64,000 nucleotides of DNA, taken from positions 107,717 to 171,716 of the forward strand of contig CADARP010000009.1 in NCBI GenBank assembly GCA_902790325.1, read 5' to 3'. This stretch comes from Oscillospiraceae bacterium. Lineage in GTDB: Bacteria; Bacillota; Clostridia; Oscillospirales; Acutalibacteraceae. This document shows positions 35,801 to 43,879 of this stretch, piece after piece. The translations under genes and the position numbers were made by a program. The notes under the pieces were generated by a model that searched no databases, was not told the DNA's origin, and was given only the letters and a program-made list of their open reading frames with translations. Each line of letters begins with the position of its first letter. Positions within the stretch are counted from its first letter, which is position 1.

Positions 35801-38800
35801 TCCGACTCTGCGCTGAGCACGATCAAGGACAACTATTATTCGTCCTACGTTTCCAAGGAATCCGACGACGCGATCCCGGCGTTCAGCGCCAAGGGCGACG
35901 TCACAGTCGGCGAGAATACCGTTTGGACCGGACTGTACGACGTGGCGAAGTACGGCCAGTACAAGTCCTCGTTCCTTGTCGTCAACAAGGTCTATTATCA
36001 GCCCGAGGATACGACCGTGTGGAGACTCAAAGACTCGGACAATAGCCTTGAGGATTCCGTGACCCCGCCGGTCATTGCGGGCGGCACATCCAATATCTAT
36101 CCCGGCCACAACAGCACCGACCCCAACGATTCTTCGGATTACAGCATGAGGATGCAGCTGAAGTTCGACACGGGCTCCAATACGACGAGTGTCGACTTCG
36201 CGGATCCGAACAGTTCCCTGACGGTCTATTCGACGGGCATTGCTTCCGCAGATCTGCACATCCTCGGTATCACGGAAGCCGGCGACATCTTCGTCGATCC
36301 GGATAACGGCACGGACGATTTCTACGGCGGCGCGAGAGCGCTGATCACCGACAACAGCGTGACGAAGAACGCCGCGCAGCTGACCGTACGCAACGATCCC
36401 GAACTGTGCGCTTCGCGCTACAATCTGGTCGCCGATCTCGGCTACGGTCTGCATGTCGGCATCACCATCCTGACGAACGTCGGTACGGGCGAAATCGACA
36501 ATCCGTGGAAGATCCCGGACGCCAAGACGTTCGCACACTTCTTCTTCAGCGATGCACAGCTGATGAAAAACAGCAATACGGCCAACCGCGCTTATCTGAG
36601 CGAATACTACGCACAGACCGGCGATTTCGACTGGGACGACGTGCTGCTTACGCTCAGCGGCGATCCGGATTACGCATACCGCACGGGCGAGAAATACGGC
36701 TATGTCCGGCCTGTGAACGGCGCGGATACTTTCATCGAATTCAAGAACAGCCCCGAGGGATACACCTATCTCCCGATCGGCGACGCGACGTATCCGTTTA
36801 CCGGCGGCTATGACGGCGGCTGGAACTTCGACCCGTCGGCCGGGCGTGTCCGCTCCACCGGCGCCGGACACAAGATCACAAACTTCCATTTCACCGCGCC
36901 TGCGGGCATGACCGACGTCGGCTTGTTCGGATACGTGAATGAAACCAGCAGCACCAACCACCACTTTAAGAATATTCACATCGAGCTTCCCGAAACGGCG
37001 CTGGATTCCGTGAATCTGACGCCGACAGGCACCGAAGCCGGTATCTTCGGCGGTATCAACACCGGCGCCCTGTGCGGCAGATATGTGTCGGGCACGACGA
37101 TCGACAACTGCTCGGTCGTATACGGCACCGTCCGTTCCGACAACATCGACTGCAGTGTCGGCGGCCTGATCGGCAAGATGACCGGTTCCGCAACGATGCA
37201 GAACTGCTTCACGTCGTGCAACGTGCGTGCGCGCGCCGACGGCAACATCAGCGACAAAGAGCGCTATGCCTGCGGCGGTCTTGTCGGCTCGCAGGAAGGC
37301 AATGCGGCAAGTCTTTCCAATGCGGCGGACTATCCGTGCAGCTTTGTCAACTGCTTCACTTCCTCCGACGTGGTCGGCCCGGCGCTTGTCGGCGGCTTTG
37401 TCGGACAGGTGGGCTCCAATACGTTCGTCAACCTGATGAACTGCTCGAGCACGGCGACCGTGACGGCGATCGACCTGTTCACAGACAGTGCCAATACCCT
37501 CGGCCCGACGCTCGTGATCGGCCGCAGACCGTCCGAAGGTCTGCAGAACAACGCCTATCAGGAGGCCGCTGCCACGCCGAAATATGTGATGGCCAACAAC
37601 GTCTTTGTGGCCGGCATGAACACCACGGAGTACCGTTTCAGAGACAATGCCGGTAAACAGTTCTTCTCCATGCTGTTCGGCATGCGCGGTCTGCGCGACG
37701 GCTCCGGCGGGATCTATTACGACTCGACTGCGATCGGCAGAATTACCGTGCCGAACGGAACCGCTACGCCGAACCTGATCAAAGTCAGCGGCGCGCTCTC
37801 CGACGGCTACGCCAACGAACTCGGTTCTGCCGCGCCTTACACCGCGATGAAGACAGAGGATCTGACGAAGGGTTACGCGGCGGCGAACCCCGACGCCGAT
37901 CCGCCCACACCGGAGATCGGCGCCAATCTCGGCAGCGCGTTTGATTCGAGCGACACGTCGCTGTATCCCGTGCTGCGCATGGCGAACCGCGGCTCCGAGA
38001 ATCAGAACGCTTCCGACCCGTACTATGACACATTCTCTATGCTGTCCGCGATGCCTATGTTCGCCGACAGCCGCGAGCTGGACGACGTCACGGCCGACAG
38101 ATCGTACACCGGCGTCATCTATCCGACGCGCGTGAGCAAGTCGCTCGGCGAAGATGCGGTGACGATCGTTTCCTCGAAGTTTACGGCGGATCCCGCCACG
38201 CCGTCCTACCCGGATGCGTATGACTATCTGCTTGAAGGCAACGATCACCGCACCGACATGGATACCGACCTGCTGTTCAATCGCGGCGCCGGTTCGGCGG
38301 CGACCGACAGCGCGAACACGGCGGAGTACAATCGCACGGATACGCGTTCGGATTATCTGATCCTGCGTAATACAAGCCTTGCGTACAATTCGAGTGCAAC
38401 CGCGCTGCAGTTGAGCACGACCAGAGATCAGCGTTCGCCGTTCGTGCGCATCATGGTCGGCGACGTACACAGAACCATCCGCGTCGGTCTGCGCAACAGC
38501 GGCAACACGTCCTACGTGTCCACGGAGCGCCAGCTTCGCGCGATTTCGCATCACGAAACGACCGGCAAATTCGCGACCGCGTATGCGAATACACTTTCCA
38601 ATAACCACAATATCCGCATCTGCGCGGACATCGACTTCAACCCCAAGATCGAGAAGCGTACCACATTCATCCCGATCGGTGAAGAGGAAGACTACAACGG
38701 TTCCTCCACCGGCGACCAGGACGAAGGTGCATTCGGATTCGACGGCGGCAACTGCGAGATCCGCAACATGTATATTGCGGACAGACAATACGCGGGACTG

Positions 38801-40678
38801 TTCTCGCATATCGAGTCCGGTGCGGACTATGCGCCCAAGATCCAGAACCTGGTTCTGCGCAACCCGATCGTTTCCGGTTCGACGGCTGCCGGCGCGCTTG
38901 CCGGCGCGATCGAGAGAGCGGGCACGCTGATCAAGAACTGTTCCGTCATCGGCGGTAGAGTTACTGCGTCGGCACGTAACAGCAACGTCGGCGGTCTTGT
39001 CGGTACACTTGCATCCAGCAACAGTCAAAATCTCATCGATGCACAGTGGATCAGCGTGATCGGTACCAGCATCGTTACAACGCCGCAGAACACCAGCACG
39101 CCCGTGAACGCGGTCGGTCTGATGTTCGGCAACACGTCCAACGCCACGATCAGCAACTCTTACGCGGTCGGTGAGCTGAACGGCGTCAACGCGAAGTCCG
39201 TCGGCGGTATTGCCGGCGTGGCAGCCGGTACGACGGCTTCCGGCGTGGTCACCTCCGGTTACATCGGCAGCTCTTACAGCAATGCGACGAACCAGGCGGC
39301 GAACGACGGCGCTGTGGGCGGCATCTTCGGAAAGACGAGCAGCAGTTCCGTGGTGAACAATGCGATTTCGACCGCGTTCATCGCAGTCACCAGTGATTTC
39401 ATCACCAACGAACAGTACTACGGCGGTATCGTCGGCTGGCCGACAGGCGGCGCGATCCGCAACACGATCTTTGCCGGCTCCACGGTCGGCGGCCCCGGCG
39501 AGGAATCCTGCTTCATCAGTTACAACGCCATGCCGCCGACGGTCCGGAACGTCTGCTACGACCGCAGCCTGCAGTTCACGGATCTGGAAGAGAGCTATCA
39601 CCCCTTGACCACTTGGCAGATCGTCAGCGGTTCGGGCACGGGCTCTGTCTTCAACGACGCGACCAATCCGGCCTCCTTCCAGTACGATACAACGTCCTAC
39701 AGATACTATCCCAACCCGATCGATATGCGCGGCTACAAGGCGCCGTACGGCGAGATCAGCAACGTCATCTCCGATTCGTTCCGCATCGGCCTGGGCTTTG
39801 CGCTGGCGCGTATCAACACGGCCTACGGCGGAGCAGGCGGTTCCGTGACCGAATATGACGAGATCTCTGTGACTTCGCCCATCAACGCCATCGGCAGTCA
39901 GACGTCGAACGGCGCGCCGGACGGCCCGCTGACGGGCTATATGACGATCGGTACGGCCGACAGCGACGACACAGTCGCGCTCGCGGAGTACAGCACCGCC
40001 AATACGACGGCGACCAATACGTATCTTGCCGAGAGCGGCGGCGCGCTGGTGCCGCACATCTTCGACGAGGCCGCTTATACAGGCGTGCGTGCGACCATGA
40101 ACACCGCGACCGGCGATCCGACCTTTACGGATGCGACGCTTTATCGCTTCCTGATCGTCGACCTCTGCCGCATTGCGGAGATCGAGTACACGGTTAGCTA
40201 TGACGATACAGCGGATGCGCTCGACCGCAGCACCGAGATCGACAGACTTGTCCTGATGCTCAAGACGAAGCAGAAGCTCAAGAGCCTGTACAAGAATTCT
40301 CTCGACGCGAGCGGCAACAATGCGCCCGAGCTGACCTTCTCTTCCAACGCGGTCACGAGCAAGTTCCAGGATTCCGACGAAACCCCGGACAGCGGCACCA
40401 ACACGGTCAAGTACAGAAAGATCTGTGTCCCGTCCGATAACAAGATCTACGTCGGTTCCATGCTGCCGAGCCAGTACAAGGTCTCCGGCGTGAAGGCGTA
40501 CGAGTACGACTTTGCAAACGGCAGATACAAGAACGTCGATCTTTACGACGGCACGAACCAATACATTTTGATTCCTTCGAACGGCACCAACCTGGCCGAT
40601 ACCAAGATCCGGATCGATGTAGCGATTACCGCCGATCCGAGCTGGGGTCTGCGCGACCTGGACGGCGGAATCGGATAA
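26855..40678 (+). CDS. Giant secreted GLUG-module protein (4,607 aa)
   Basis: A 4,607-residue secreted protein. ATG 26855 gives a signal peptide (KKKMGIRTLAAILAASVVMSAS to about VSA), with GGAGG at 26839-26843; an in-frame ATG at 26771 gives no signal. The product is built of GLUG-type beta-helix repeats (VGGLVGR, GGIVGRPS, GGIAGENAGTIENA and many more). About seven modules each open with a segment like G-x-G-x-x-x-x-P-[WFY]-x-I and an L-x-x-D-[IL]-[DS] strand, near bases 27090, 28810, 29740, 32215, 34160, 36480 and 38510. There is no LPxTG, membrane anchor or dockerin at the C-terminus. It is likely the large adhesin or scaffold of the matrix. No frameshift is seen. Confidence 0.85.
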   Translation: MKKKMGIRTLAAILAASVVMSASTGMVSAKNNGAGVSSKVNVSDTFSATETSTRALAKDVSKNVSVEGAALNVVGAPAGLVGEGTQSNPYQIGSVNDLLLMNSYINYEKSAQKVFTLTRDIDLSGVRFTDFTECDGIWSLVSAKASLSGNANVYFRLNGAGHKLFGLNLTLSQAAFTGAIFGYINANSVIENLTIESCALRGNYASDGAFAVFAVQNCGTIRNCAMKDCILDARSANVTRRSTDAGWLSDIAGSRVYMGYALGVADNAGKVMNFTVSGSDANKGVIVKGGRRFVGVVAGQNRRDVSDASVSGVRVLSYGSEDNDSSVSGKGVVSAYVGGVVGRNDKTGTLSAASVTLKYGSDILFGDAVGGIAGENAGTIENAMVVGTSGADASASSANLYGSGRYGAIAGVNSGTIRGSGAYDVGFSFSQSDGQNAYGGVAGVNSGYIGSCAASGSANLQNAASAGAGGLVGSVLPGTTLTGNYAVVSFSQQGANVGGLVGRDGTMTYVGQNNYWSSHASGVSTPVPNDGAGVNDLTAATPVIVLSESVAGSTINASALAFSWAGSSASVAPDFSKSFSSSDRSIRVTKSTASVTLVATNDGASGDLIYSVTISAPAGISGRKLSAVVRVPMYVTKPSAGSASSSLKNPIVLSSASQMQIMQYEPDAHYKLGADITLGSDWTPIDFSGTLDGDGHTLRISKPLFSSVSGSRNARVSAPDWRTDSSNLNSGYIYNLHIVPTGCVFGGVFGHVQNATVCDVTYAVGDENDGFVALSAAKSGALIDSVYGNAWLSNCTVSVPVAVTAGDAEGIGALVGHAIPNQMVVENCETTSLISLEKNIANVGGLIGNIVGGSTELKDCRATGCVYVSAIVPDVRANIMIGATSGGVRASGCTYAVSIGVANCSVAKEAAPFTDGITALKAESEEAKQGAEDARSMLSLIDPELIEEEPVTGALSKEGGVYKLRTAADVLEMMSMLNSGSSSDTYHTSIYEMQNDINMGGAEVKMATTADTAFAGTFRSASGHKYTLSNFTVTNTGSDATDVDTYPESIYYTATALFCYAAEATFQDIAISGATVVSDGVGTAVLVGFADKDGDFDDMGAYSECSFENIDITGCNVYSAFSINGYNYAAENAALAGTLIGGVWSANGGEIYVITDITVTDCVVENRNWDSTWSYYSDCVEHTGGGSWSIGGLIGGSRLSDGTLCIGDENAASASVTLSHVTVAGYGGVGGVIGMAGTTSGIAGATSAVSASPSQSAAGGIKISRVEVTGKESGATVLRSSVTAGSGSGVGGSCGGVLGIEVVLTNASRYATISHCAVSDTDILSDNDTTGTALTSFYTDCGGIAGHMSGRVEYCDVTDSTIKSTTVGGIVGRPSRKATTTAGTQLTVDHCNLLGETTVGFVGAASSGNSGEAGGMVASARYASVTISNCGIGSSAAISSNHFKYAGGFIGYTVSTNTAYSVKIQNSVMAGTVEIPPLTETEGASSNTDSTVGGAVGYAGMYQRADSTGNTDSYLMIDNCVIGGTLKITDYYAGGVIGTLKSYGTSTNQKVFQIQDCTISATLSATTTYRAKLIGFNEGVAANATNRWSGTNNIKRALKRNIYSTYPQNLEALGYFRPTSGSYSGQLILMGSALGGDNANIATAALITAGGMIEDINRPNGGTNYHNDNSSVEVITGTRTYTILVTNTTSSALVTFDDSDGAAPNDEKKYGGWMSANQNCEPANSNLEVADTSDATTIDLAIKHDATNVGVMAYYTVTGKTDPETGDPMQIPVWIPLTLSQIPAAAIGGDGSQADPWEIPDLETLNSLRNRDLSAGKYYEITADISCGNEAFTPIPGPFCATLYGNNYTISGMTISGAATGIFEETDGATIQDLTISGSTVTGTGLHVDDVTGDVSAQYASALVGKANATTFSNITVTGSTVGGTSNAAPSAYAGAIAAYATDCKAEKITLNNDTVRYAYFTGGVFGHAHYTGAANKECSILGTTVIGLTVASTELTTATKYDGENDGKVDAAGGIVAEFAGTIGDYTNGGTTVHTTLNSLASPAVAVSVTGSTAGGAVGITDCTRTGAASPCVINNVTIGDGTTVTSNRVLLNQAGAGGILGKICSSDPDGAEGTPATDPAMPVTITGCTIDSGAAVSAKYFAGGILGHSGANGSASKITITSCESYGSVSADQSGSAVGAIAGRIFDLSNIDFQLCVASGDLTAMTTVGGMIGLVPADYDEVEVPGIYSTSPARISNSVFSATLTATGSGGLRGVIIGSVPTSVLPTTGLTGSPFVNIYYSSYQVPSDLRTTSGGAIKLGNLSGENAYINFQNSVIDLMTNFAFTTDGTNYSSQLRVPLAGTVLSTTDSGTNSISLWTGRTTGQDGGNNNYTHFVCPSSVHFVLDEITSEPNLITFDSTTGELTPNAGANDTGDLIFTYANGLKLKLDLIASDIKGSGTSNDPFLIERIGHLNAIKSMPHANYVLAADLDFASSTTDRNAPLTATELSWASNWESWAKDLTRTATETVTVGGSTVTRYVYRFDGTLIGEWYPYNGGNTNYGYDHTAEKVPHVIKNLSVTNDGTFTPANSQTAVDVGYYGAGLFPIIEVGATVSKLEFQHCSFSATNASSKTNNIGVLCAENYGNVSYITVDGASAASGEPNAALSSVVRVTSGTNELQSHHVGAVAGVSYTTLSHCTVRNMTVSSSHCAGGVVGGGKGVTDSTVTNTEINGREQAGGIAGSNLNYTPDANHDIEVPQNATYHATTGNLRTDMCDCVYTNCHVAGCTVQSDAANIKSSVGGILGIAESGDQWNDRSVTFQHCTIDCVTNTHNRDSSKETTVQARAAQGGSQENFAGGMLGQVIAYYDGIVIENCATYASVYAYGVYGGGNFKTSAAALIGMVSDSTYYKPYNGTLNFRFINNICGGDLHSAYLAGGICGYYAPANISNTVPADSDFVCGNVISCSFERLGESSTGNTSTSGLKQNRGFGIVMGACTSNSFASDSALSTIKDNYYSSYVSKESDDAIPAFSAKGDVTVGENTVWTGLYDVAKYGQYKSSFLVVNKVYYQPEDTTVWRLKDSDNSLEDSVTPPVIAGGTSNIYPGHNSTDPNDSSDYSMRMQLKFDTGSNTTSVDFADPNSSLTVYSTGIASADLHILGITEAGDIFVDPDNGTDDFYGGARALITDNSVTKNAAQLTVRNDPELCASRYNLVADLGYGLHVGITILTNVGTGEIDNPWKIPDAKTFAHFFFSDAQLMKNSNTANRAYLSEYYAQTGDFDWDDVLLTLSGDPDYAYRTGEKYGYVRPVNGADTFIEFKNSPEGYTYLPIGDATYPFTGGYDGGWNFDPSAGRVRSTGAGHKITNFHFTAPAGMTDVGLFGYVNETSSTNHHFKNIHIELPETALDSVNLTPTGTEAGIFGGINTGALCGRYVSGTTIDNCSVVYGTVRSDNIDCSVGGLIGKMTGSATMQNCFTSCNVRARADGNISDKERYACGGLVGSQEGNAASLSNAADYPCSFVNCFTSSDVVGPALVGGFVGQVGSNTFVNLMNCSSTATVTAIDLFTDSANTLGPTLVIGRRPSEGLQNNAYQEAAATPKYVMANNVFVAGMNTTEYRFRDNAGKQFFSMLFGMRGLRDGSGGIYYDSTAIGRITVPNGTATPNLIKVSGALSDGYANELGSAAPYTAMKTEDLTKGYAAANPDADPPTPEIGANLGSAFDSSDTSLYPVLRMANRGSENQNASDPYYDTFSMLSAMPMFADSRELDDVTADRSYTGVIYPTRVSKSLGEDAVTIVSSKFTADPATPSYPDAYDYLLEGNDHRTDMDTDLLFNRGAGSAATDSANTAEYNRTDTRSDYLILRNTSLAYNSSATALQLSTTRDQRSPFVRIMVGDVHRTIRVGLRNSGNTSYVSTERQLRAISHHETTGKFATAYANTLSNNHNIRICADIDFNPKIEKRTTFIPIGEEEDYNGSSTGDQDEGAFGFDGGNCEIRNMYIADRQYAGLFSHIESGADYAPKIQNLVLRNPIVSGSTAAGALAGAIERAGTLIKNCSVIGGRVTASARNSNVGGLVGTLASSNSQNLIDAQWISVIGTSIVTTPQNTSTPVNAVGLMFGNTSNATISNSYAVGELNGVNAKSVGGIAGVAAGTTASGVVTSGYIGSSYSNATNQAANDGAVGGIFGKTSSSSVVNNAISTAFIAVTSDFITNEQYYGGIVGWPTGGAIRNTIFAGSTVGGPGEESCFISYNAMPPTVRNVCYDRSLQFTDLEESYHPLTTWQIVSGSGTGSVFNDATNPASFQYDTTSYRYYPNPIDMRGYKAPYGEISNVISDSFRIGLGFALARINTAYGGAGGSVTEYDEISVTSPINAIGSQTSNGAPDGPLTGYMTIGTADSDDTVALAEYSTANTTATNTYLAESGGALVPHIFDEAAYTGVRATMNTATGDPTFTDATLYRFLIVDLCRIAEIEYTVSYDDTADALDRSTEIDRLVLMLKTKQKLKSLYKNSLDASGNNAPELTFSSNAVTSKFQDSDETPDSGTNTVKYRKICVPSDNKIYVGSMLPSQYKVSGVKAYEYDFANGRYKNVDLYDGTNQYILIPSNGTNLADTKIRIDVAITADPSWGLRDLDGGIG

Positions 40679-40722
40679 TGAATCCCAGCACGGCAACGAG
40701 TTTTAACGGGAGTTGATGCACA

Positions 40723-41586
40723 ATGAAGCACTTCGATGATAATACCAAAAAGTTAATAAAGAATGTTGTTTCGTTGATTGCGTCCGCTCTTGTGCTGGTT
40801 GCCGCGACGATCGCATGGTTCCACGGAACCGATACCAACACATTTGCCAGAGGCTTCCGGGGCAGCTTACAGAGAACGAACAGCGAAGTGGCATACTACC
40901 GCCTGAAGACAGTCGATGATGTGCTTACCGACGCGGTTGTCGGTACCGGCAGCGCGGCCGCATTCACGCGCTCTACCGCGACGCAGCCGACCCTCAGCGG
41001 CCTTATGGCTCCGGCATTGTGGGAATCGACCACAGGCGCCGGTTCCTGGAACATCAATTCGCTGTTCCCCGGCAAGTATGACGGATTCCGCGTCGACGTG
41101 TCCGGCACTGCGCCGGTGATGCTGGTCATCAAGGATATTACGTGCACCGGTCTGGACGACGGCGCCTTGACCGCGTCACAGTTGGAGACCGTGTATAAGA
41201 ACGTCTATCTGTACGCAGTCGCGCTGCGCACGACGATCGACCAGGGCGTCAGTACGGTGCCGCCTACGATGTCCGCTGTTTCGGCGATGAAGGATCTCGG
41301 CAATGCGGACGTCATTGTCTGCGACAGCTTCTACAACCTGCTGAACGGCAGGGGGAGTACCGGCTGGGACATCACGGCCGCGCAGACGATCACGACGCTG
41401 ACGACTGCCGATCCCGCGCAGGCCACGTCCGCTTCCAAGACGATCCTGCTGTTCATCGGCGTACCCGGCAATTCCGTGACGCTCGCCTCCGGCGGAACCG
41501 CTCCGGATCTGGTTGCAGAGCACGATGCGCTGCGACAGATCGGCGCCAAGCTTACGCTCGATTCTTTCGCGGTCTCCGCGAACTAA
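40723..41586 (+). CDS. SipW-type signal peptide protein
   Basis: A 287-residue secreted protein with an N-terminal helix ending in VAATIAWFHGTD, a variant of the T-x-A-W-F motif. The mature part is Thr/Ala/Ser-rich and beta-rich, with IKDITCTGLDD and a C-terminal LTLDSFAVSAN. It lacks the W-x-E-G-x-D-x-x-C motif of the earlier paralogues. GGGAG at 40708-40712 lies ten bases upstream. The gene lies between the giant protein and a SipW-type peptidase, whose ATG follows its stop by seven bases, so it is probably the substrate of that enzyme. Confidence 0.7.
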   Translation: MKHFDDNTKKLIKNVVSLIASALVLVAATIAWFHGTDTNTFARGFRGSLQRTNSEVAYYRLKTVDDVLTDAVVGTGSAAAFTRSTATQPTLSGLMAPALWESTTGAGSWNINSLFPGKYDGFRVDVSGTAPVMLVIKDITCTGLDDGALTASQLETVYKNVYLYAVALRTTIDQGVSTVPPTMSAVSAMKDLGNADVIVCDSFYNLLNGRGSTGWDITAAQTITTLTTADPAQATSASKTILLFIGVPGNSVTLASGGTAPDLVAEHDALRQIGAKLTLDSFAVSAN

Positions 41587-41593
41587 ACTTCGT

Positions 41594-42205
41594 ATGAAAA
41601 AATCCAAAACCGTTGCGGTAATGAACCGCATCTTCAGTTTCATTCTGATCGCAGTTCTTCTGTTTGCGGGATATGTGTTCCTCAACGTGATGCGCACGCC
41701 GAAGGACAAAGTCCCGTCCGTGTTCGGCTACAGTTTCATGCAGGTCGCTACCGGCAGCATGGAGCCGACGATCCCGACCGGCTCGGTCATCATCGTGCAG
41801 CAGACGGAAGCCGCACAGATCAAGGTCGGCGACGTGATCACATTCTATTCGCCGGACCCGACGATCAAAGACCTGCCGAACACGCACCGTGTGACGGCGA
41901 TATCCGCGGACAGCGGCGCGCCGGTCTTTACCACGAGAGGCGACGCGGGATTCGAGGACGACCCCTATCCCGTGCCTGCCGACCGGCTGATCGGCGTCTA
42001 CAAGCTGCATTTTTCTATCGGCAAGCTGTCGGAAATCATGCACAGCAAGGCGTTTTTCTTCCTTGCCATGCTCATACCGATCTGCGCCGTGATCTCCGTT
42101 GAGTTCCTGCGTGTCAAAAAGCTCGCCGCGGAAAGAGAAGCCAGAAAAGCAGATAACCAAAAGGCAGAGACCGGGAAGGAAGAATCCCATGAACAGGATC
42201 CGTAA
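41594..42205 (+). CDS. SipW-type signal peptidase I
   Basis: A 203-residue peptidase with an N-terminal helix (about 12-33), VATGSMEP with catalytic Ser55, NTHRV with His98, TRGDAGFEDD, and a C-terminal helix (about 145-165, FFFLAMLIPICAVISVEF) followed by a short charged tail. This is the normal SipW length. No good ribosome site precedes ATG 41594, but the previous stop is seven bases upstream, so translation is probably coupled. Its last 17 bases overlap the next gene. Confidence 0.85.
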   Translation: MKKSKTVAVMNRIFSFILIAVLLFAGYVFLNVMRTPKDKVPSVFGYSFMQVATGSMEPTIPTGSVIIVQQTEAAQIKVGDVITFYSPDPTIKDLPNTHRVTAISADSGAPVFTTRGDAGFEDDPYPVPADRLIGVYKLHFSIGKLSEIMHSKAFFFLAMLIPICAVISVEFLRVKKLAAEREARKADNQKAETGKEESHEQDP

Positions 42206-42695
42206 GACCGTCGGGCGCTGTCTGCTGGTTCTTGTGATTACGGTATCCGTGATGGTGCTTGCGATCTCGCTGCTGCCGCGCGCGTTCGGATTCGTCCCGT
42301 GCGGCATGCATGACGACAGCATGGAGCCGATGTTCCGAAAGGGCGCGCTCGTGCTGGCCAAACCCATCGCGTTCGACGCGATCGAGGAAGGGGACGTTCT
42401 GGTCTTCTCCGACCCGAACTCAAGCGCCAACTTTACGCGCGTTGTACGCGAGGTGTGGCGGTCCGAGCAGCAGCTCGTCACGGCCTCCGCCTCGTCCGAC
42501 CAGGTCGACCCCAAGACGACGGCATACCGCTGCGTTGTCGGCAAGGTCGATCGGAGCATCCCGTTTGCCGGGTATCCGGCAGTCTGGATGCACACCCTGC
42601 CTGCAAAAATCATTCTTGCATCCCTGTATATCATCTGGATCGCCGTGGAGATCGAAAGTTACAGCGTATCCAAAAGGAGAGAGACAACCGCATGA
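42189..42695 (+). CDS. Signal peptidase I-like protein lacking the catalytic histidine
   Basis: A 168-residue protein with N-terminal helix (about 9-29), HDDSMEP with Ser44, EEGDVLVFSDP, and a C-terminal helix (IILASLYIIWIAVEI). Where the four other peptidases of the locus have T-H-R, this one reads N-F-T-R (Thr83 at the His position), so the Ser-His dyad appears broken. It may be an inactive pseudo-peptidase that binds substrates, or it may use another residue. AAGGAAG precedes ATG 42189. It overlaps both neighbours (17 and 4 bases). Confidence 0.75.
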   Translation: MNRIRKTVGRCLLVLVITVSVMVLAISLLPRAFGFVPCGMHDDSMEPMFRKGALVLAKPIAFDAIEEGDVLVFSDPNSSANFTRVVREVWRSEQQLVTASASSDQVDPKTTAYRCVVGKVDRSIPFAGYPAVWMHTLPAKIILASLYIIWIAVEIESYSVSKRRETTA

Positions 42696-43387
42696 AAGGA
42701 AAAAAGCTACTTTGTATGGTGCTGTCGCTGGCGGCCGCATGCAGTCTTTTGCTGATCCGGGACAGCGCGGCATGGCAGAATACAAATACAGGCGTGTCGC
42801 CCTCCAGTCTGATCGTTGTGGACAAAATGGCGTTTCAATTTGAAGGCAAGCTCGGCTCTTATCTGGAGTATCCGGAAGGAACGAATCAGGGCGATGCATA
42901 TGTTGTTACCGAACAGAATCTGATCGTCACCAACGGCGGCAGGATCACCGTGACGAACCATTCGACCATCCCGACCGAGGCGCGGTTCAAGATCTACTAC
43001 GACACGCCCGGTCATCTGTACGCGAACAACGCGGCCATCGAGTATTCCGGTTCGGATACGGACTCGCTCTCTGTCGATATCGGAGACAACTGGATTCTGA
43101 ATACGACCGACGGCTATTACTACTATCAGCTCCCGACTCCGGAAGGTGGATCAGCACCGCCGGCGGGATTCCCCGCAGTCAGCAGCAGCGACACGCCGAC
43201 GCCTGTCGATGTGATCACGAACCTGATGTATCTCGACGAGCTGTACGTGAACGGCGCGGACGTGCTGAACCATGCCGATTATTTTGTCGGCGGCGATCCG
43301 TTTTCCGGCGAGGTGCACGTGATCTTTGAAGCGAAGCAGGCGGATCTCGTGGACTGGACGCAGATCACGACCTGGGCGACGTCATGA
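42692..43387 (+). CDS. Secreted protein between two signal peptidase genes
   Basis: A 231-residue protein with a signal peptide (KGKKLLCMVLSLAAACSLLL, then RDSAAWQNTNTG); A-A-W replaces the T-x-A-W-F motif. The mature part looks like one beta-sandwich of about 200 residues with a paired-strand pattern (IVTNGGRITVTNHS...EARFKIYY) similar to TasA/camelysin folds. ATGA overlaps at both ends (42692-42695 and 43384-43387) show tight coupling to the flanking peptidases, which marks it as a likely substrate of one of them. Confidence 0.7.
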   Translation: MKGKKLLCMVLSLAAACSLLLIRDSAAWQNTNTGVSPSSLIVVDKMAFQFEGKLGSYLEYPEGTNQGDAYVVTEQNLIVTNGGRITVTNHSTIPTEARFKIYYDTPGHLYANNAAIEYSGSDTDSLSVDIGDNWILNTTDGYYYYQLPTPEGGSAPPAGFPAVSSSDTPTPVDVITNLMYLDELYVNGADVLNHADYFVGGDPFSGEVHVIFEAKQADLVDWTQITTWATS

Positions 43388-43878
43388 CATTTTCCGTCCG
43401 CCGCGTCCTGCGTAATATCGCCGCCATCCTGGTTTCGCTGATCGGCGTGTTCGTGCTGGTCATGCTCGCGAGCGGCGCAAAGGGTTTCGCCGTGCAGTCC
43501 GACAGTATGGCGCCGCGTTTCAAGCGCGGAGACGTCGTGTTCGTGCGCCGCGCCGCCTTTGAGAATCTGGCGGTCGGCGACATCATTTCCGCACATTTTC
43601 CCGACGGCGAGGGCGTGTTTACGCACCGCATCACAGCGATCGATCCCGAGGAGCGGACGATCCGCACCCGCGGCGACCACACGCTCAGCGACGACCCCCT
43701 GACGACCAAGGAGTCCGACATCATCGGCAAGCTCTGGTTTACTTTGCCGTATGTCGGGTATGTATCGATCGCGATGGAGAGCCGCACGCCGATCTATATT
43801 TGTCTGGGCGCTGCCATTGTGCTGATCATGACGCGCATCGTCCTGACCGCACGCAAAACCAAAAGCCGAGGTGTTTGA
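43384..43878 (+). CDS. SipW-type signal peptidase I
   Basis: A compact peptidase of 164 residues. An N-terminal helix (about 11-30) is followed by AVQSDSMAP with Ser41, FTHRIT with His81, and TRGDHTLSDDP; a C-terminal helix (about 137-157) ends in a short basic tail. The dyad is intact. It overlaps the previous gene by four bases, and the next ATG begins one base after its stop, so it sits inside a run of coupled genes. Probable substrate: the T-T-A-W-Y protein encoded next. Confidence 0.85.
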   Translation: MTFSVRRVLRNIAAILVSLIGVFVLVMLASGAKGFAVQSDSMAPRFKRGDVVFVRRAAFENLAVGDIISAHFPDGEGVFTHRITAIDPEERTIRTRGDHTLSDDPLTTKESDIIGKLWFTLPYVGYVSIAMESRTPIYICLGAAIVLIMTRIVLTARKTKSRGV

Positions 43879-43879
43879 C

